From the NCBI GenBank assembly GCA_014706295.1, contig JACSVZ010000024.1, positions 2,039,136-2,103,135 of the forward strand: DNA of 64,000 nt, in the 5' to 3' direction. Below the pieces are notes generated by a model that worked only from the letters and a program-made list of their open reading frames with translations, did not search any database and had not been told where the DNA came from. This document shows positions 61,232-64,000 of this stretch, piece after piece. The position numbers were made by a program, and so were the translations under genes. Numbering within the stretch: position 1 is the first letter of the stretch; each line of letters opens with the position of its first letter. This DNA is from Lycocorax pyrrhopterus obiensis. Its lineage: Eukaryota; Chordata; Aves; Passeriformes; Paradisaeidae.

Positions 61232-61695
61232 ACTAAGGAGTTGTCTGTTTCAAACGATGAGATGATTTTTCTACCTGTGTTGAACTCGCAACTCTTGGTG
61301 ATTTTTAGCCAGAGCTGCTAAGGTTTGTCTTCCCAGGGGCCCTCCTGCTCCTCTAGAGTTTTGGTCTGTCCAGCTCAGCATGTGCGAGAGGGTTTTGGGT
61401 CTGGCCAGAGCATCCTGGGGTGGTGACCTGTCCTGCCATCGCTCTTCCTGTGAGGGCTTTCCCCTGCCCGAGGCACCTGCTGGTCTCAGGCAGTTTAATG
61501 TATTTATTTTTGATGGCACTTGAGTGGTTCCAGTGGTCCCAGACATGTTTCTGAGCTGCACAAGGAGTGTCGGAGTGGAGCCACCAGCTGTGCCACCACG
61601 GTGTCCCCTGGGCAGCAGCTGCCACCTCGGGGCTGCCTGCGGGGCAGGGGCTGCCCGGACCCTGGAGCATCAGTGGCACCAGCCTGGCCTGAGCT

Positions 61696-61757
61696 GGGAC
61701 AGGGCTGATGGGGCCTGGCTGACGGGACAGGGCTGACAGGACAGGGCTGATGGGGCC
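61696..61757. repeat. GGGACAGGGCTGA-type minisatellite
   Basis: Three imperfect copies of GGACAGGGCTGA, two of them followed by TGGGGCC, occur in about 60 bp. Confidence 0.85.
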
Positions 61758-61782
61758 AGCACGGGCTGTCCCCAGTGTCTGC

Positions 61783-61822
61783 CCACACACACACCTCAGC
61801 ACGGACCCACACACACACACAC
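61783..61822. repeat. (CA)n microsatellite, interrupted
   Basis: Two CA runs separated by CCTCAGCACGGACC. Confidence 0.9.
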
Positions 61823-62278
61823 TTCCTCTGCAGTGACCAAAGGGCTGGGACGGAATCTCCACTCCAAGCACTTCCTTCTCCTGTCCTTAGCTCACCCTCT
61901 GCATCTGGAGCCGCAGCTCACACCCTCCCCTGCAGCCTCGAGGGCCTGGCCAGCAGCAGGATGGGCCCCTGTCGTGACCAACCCTCCAGGCTCTTGCACT
62001 GAGTCAGGTTTACCCCTAAGGGGCAAAGTTGCAAAAAAAAAAAAAAATAAAAATACCCCAAACCCCAAAGTAATAAAAAGGCAAAATGGCTTTTTGTCCT
62101 ATAGCGCAGCCTGCGCTGCTGGCCCGGGGCTGGGGGCTCCGGCTGCTCACGGAGCCCCTCGCTCACAGCACGACCAGGGACCCCTTGGTGTGACCCGGCG
62201 TCGGTCCCGCTGCAGCCAGGCCCCGGCGGGGTCAGCCAGTGCTTTCCTCTGCACTTATTTTACGTTGATTTGTTTATA

Positions 62279-62284
62279 AATAAA
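62279..62284 (+). terminator. SCMH1: Poly(A) signal AATAAA of SCMH1
   Basis: The canonical hexamer sits in TTTATAAATAAAAGG, followed within 25 bases by a GTTCCTCGCCGCTGTTTGTG stretch that could serve as the downstream GT-rich element. Cleavage is predicted near 62300. Weaker candidates lie upstream at 62046 and 62072. Confidence 0.75.
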
Positions 62285-62300
62285 AGGATACCAAGTTCCT

Positions 62301-64000
62301 CGCCGCTGTTTGTGCACTGATGGCAGCGCCGGGCTGAGCCCCGGCCGTGGGGCGGCACAGGGACAGAGCCCGGCCGTGGGGCGGCACAGGGACAGGCAGT
62401 GGGTGCTGCCCCGGGACAGACCGGGCCGCTCCTCCGGGCAGGGTGAGAGAGCGGGGCCAGGGCGGGGCTGAGGGAAGCGAAGCGATGCTCGCAGGGTGAC
62501 AGCACGGAACGACCCGGGGCTGGTTCGTGAGGCCGGCGAGGCACATCGTGTCCTTCCTATGTCCACCAGCCCCCGTGGCACCCCCAGGCTGACACCCCCG
62601 CCTGCCCTTCGTGTGCTGCCTGGTGCTGACAGAGGTTTTTGCAATTCCTTGTTCCAGTCTGGAGCTTGAGGGTGGTGTTGGGGCAGGGGCAGTCCCCGGC
62701 TGAGCCCCTGAACCCATCGCTGCCCACACCCCTCAGAGCCCTTCCTGGGGCCCTGGTGCCGGTAAGGGAGGTGGGCAAAGAGCCCCCGCAGCCAGACAGG
62801 GGTGGGAGCTGAGCCCTGAGTCCCCCACACTGCTCCCCAACACAGACCACTGCCATGAGCACAGACCCACATGAGCCCCTGAGGGCTGCCAGGGGCCGCT
62901 CCGTCCCACAGGGAGAGGGTTCCTGCCACGGAATGGGCAACCCAGAGGGGCCAGAGGCCAAGGGGGCCTGGCCAGGCCCCACAGCTGGAGCTCAGCAGGG
63001 CCGGTCCTCCATGACAAGGGTGATGAGTGAGGGGCGATGGGTGATGGGTCTCACCCCCATGTGCTCTGAGCCGCGGGTTTGTGTCCCAGCTTGAGCTGCA
63101 CCTGGAGCACCTGGTGACATCCTGCTGGTGGCAGGAGAAGGCAGGTAAGAGGCACCCAGCCCCACGGAGGGCAGTGAGGTGGGCACTGGAAAGTCTTGGC
63201 TGGTCATCGAGGTCCAGCCCCAGGTGAGGGGGCAGAAGCGCCCAGGTCTCTCCTGCAGGCCCAGCTCTGCTGCCCCCGGGCTCCTGCCAAGGTGACTCAC
63301 GCCTGGGGCCACTTGTCACAGTACAGGGACCCGGCCCAGGCTCACGGGGTCCTTGGGCCCCACCGTGCCAGCACCGTCCCCCCACAGCACCATCTCCTTG
63401 GGGACTGCAGCAGAAGCATCTGTGCCCACAGCCCCTGGCAGCAGAGCCTGGAGGCAGCTGGATCCATCCATGGTTTGGGCTGGGACTGTGCTGTTGGGGC
63501 ACAGCAGCACTTTGGTGAGGTCCCAAAGCCACCAAACGCCCAAACCTCTGTGACGAGCCCCATGGATGCCCAATTTATTTGTAAAATTTTGCTGCATCTT
63601 TAACTGCTCGTTTCTGTTGCTGTCCCAGCTCAGGAGCTGAAGTGCAGCAGCTCAGGGTGGGCACCAAAGCAGAGCTCCCCATCCCACTGGGGTGGAGCAC
63701 CCCAGCCCCAGGCCTGCTGTGGGACCAACAAACCCAGGAACTGGACAGTGGGAACAGCCCAGTCCTGCCCGGGCTGGGCACCTGGGGGTGCTGAGTCCTG
63801 GTTGGGGGGGGGGCTGTGCCCACTGCCCCAGCTCTCCCATGAGGACCCTGTAACTGGGAGATACTGAGGCAAAGGCAGAGCCCTGGGAGCAGCCAGGGCC
63901 CAGCAGGAAGCGGGAAGAGAGCCTGGCCCCAGTGCTGAGGATGAGGAGTCAAAGGGGAACAGCACTTCCCCCTCCTCATGGGGAGTGGGGACAGGAACCA
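62301..64000. other. GC-rich 3' flank, no gene recognised
   Basis: The stretch is GC-rich and open in several frames, including a 426-codon minus frame, but nothing resembles a known protein. On the minus strand AATAAA occurs at 63579-63574 and could end a convergent transcript from outside the window. I recall SLFNL1 and CTPS1 next to this end of SCMH1 in human, but nothing here can be matched to either. Confidence 0.5.
62338..62397. repeat. 29-bp unit, two near-exact tandem copies
   Basis: CCCGGCCGTGGGGCGGCACA followed by GGGACAG occurs at about 62340 and again at 62369, just downstream of the predicted cleavage site. Confidence 0.93.

Larger units (their letters stand above)
60418..62300 (+). 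other. SCMH1: SCMH1 3' UTR
   Basis: About 1.9 kb runs from the stop codon to the poly(A) signal. It has a CpG-dense first part (about 60430-61060), a T-rich run (61194-61231), and TATTTATTTTT at 61501, which resembles an AU-rich element. It also holds a minisatellite (61696-61757), CA repeats (61783-61822) and an A-run (62033-62047) followed by AATAAA at 62046 and 62072. The length is inferred from the last good signal at 62279. The earlier signals could give shorter isoforms. Confidence 0.8.

Noticed and set aside
62255..63535. 426-codon open frame on the minus strand, the longest in the window
   Set aside because: It is Pro/Ser/Gly/Arg/Cys-rich without recognisable motifs, overlaps the SCMH1 poly(A) region, and lies in GC-rich sequence where stop codons are rare. 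Other frames there are open too.

Overview
This window is vertebrate nuclear DNA, almost certainly from a bird and probably a neoavian or passerine. The evidence is about two dozen CR1 non-LTR retrotransposon fragments, many ending in the avian-type ATTCTRTG terminus, at least one LTR of an avian endogenous-retrovirus type, no mammalian SINEs, and short GC-rich introns. No prokaryotic features (operons, CRISPR arrays, phage) are present, and no RNA gene was recognised.

One protein-coding gene accounts for all the coding sequence I can support. It is SCMH1 (Sex comb on midleg homolog 1), a Polycomb-group protein, on the + strand. Thirteen exons can be placed between 13074 and 60417 with GT-AG boundaries and consistent reading phase. 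They give an open reading frame of about 686 codons, open at its 5' end. In order they encode a short basic N-terminal segment (13074-13142), MBT repeat 1 (18542-20050), MBT repeat 2 (22683-23579), a basic proline-rich linker (42526-43442), the SLED/DUF3588 domain (44458-45490), a Ser/Pro-rich linker with one symmetric cassette exon (51424-51555) and a variable exon (57065-57268), and a C-terminal SAM domain (58288-60417). A 3' UTR of about 1.9 kb ends near 62300 behind an AATAAA signal. The initiator codon and promoter were not found. The first 13 kb is best read as 5' intron or flank.

The remaining sequence is intronic and flanking. CR1 copies are dense from 13 to 22 kb and sparse through most of the 19-kb intron at 23580-42525. 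That intron instead holds a probable solo LTR (27563-28103), a second LTR-like block (about 32477-32900), an antisense open region, perfect hairpins and a tandem repeat. The last 1.7 kb (62300-64000) is GC-rich 3' flank with no recognised gene. A minus-strand AATAAA at 63574-63579 could mark the end of a convergent gene outside the window.

The proteins I know for comparison are human SCMH1 and SCML2, recalled from memory. The most interesting gene-level observations are the phase-matched upstream exon with no ATG, and the 132-nt cassette exon whose PLSPKLPK motif matches a segment of the paralogue SCML2. No wholly new biological system was found. The unusual items are isolated structures, listed separately in the findings.
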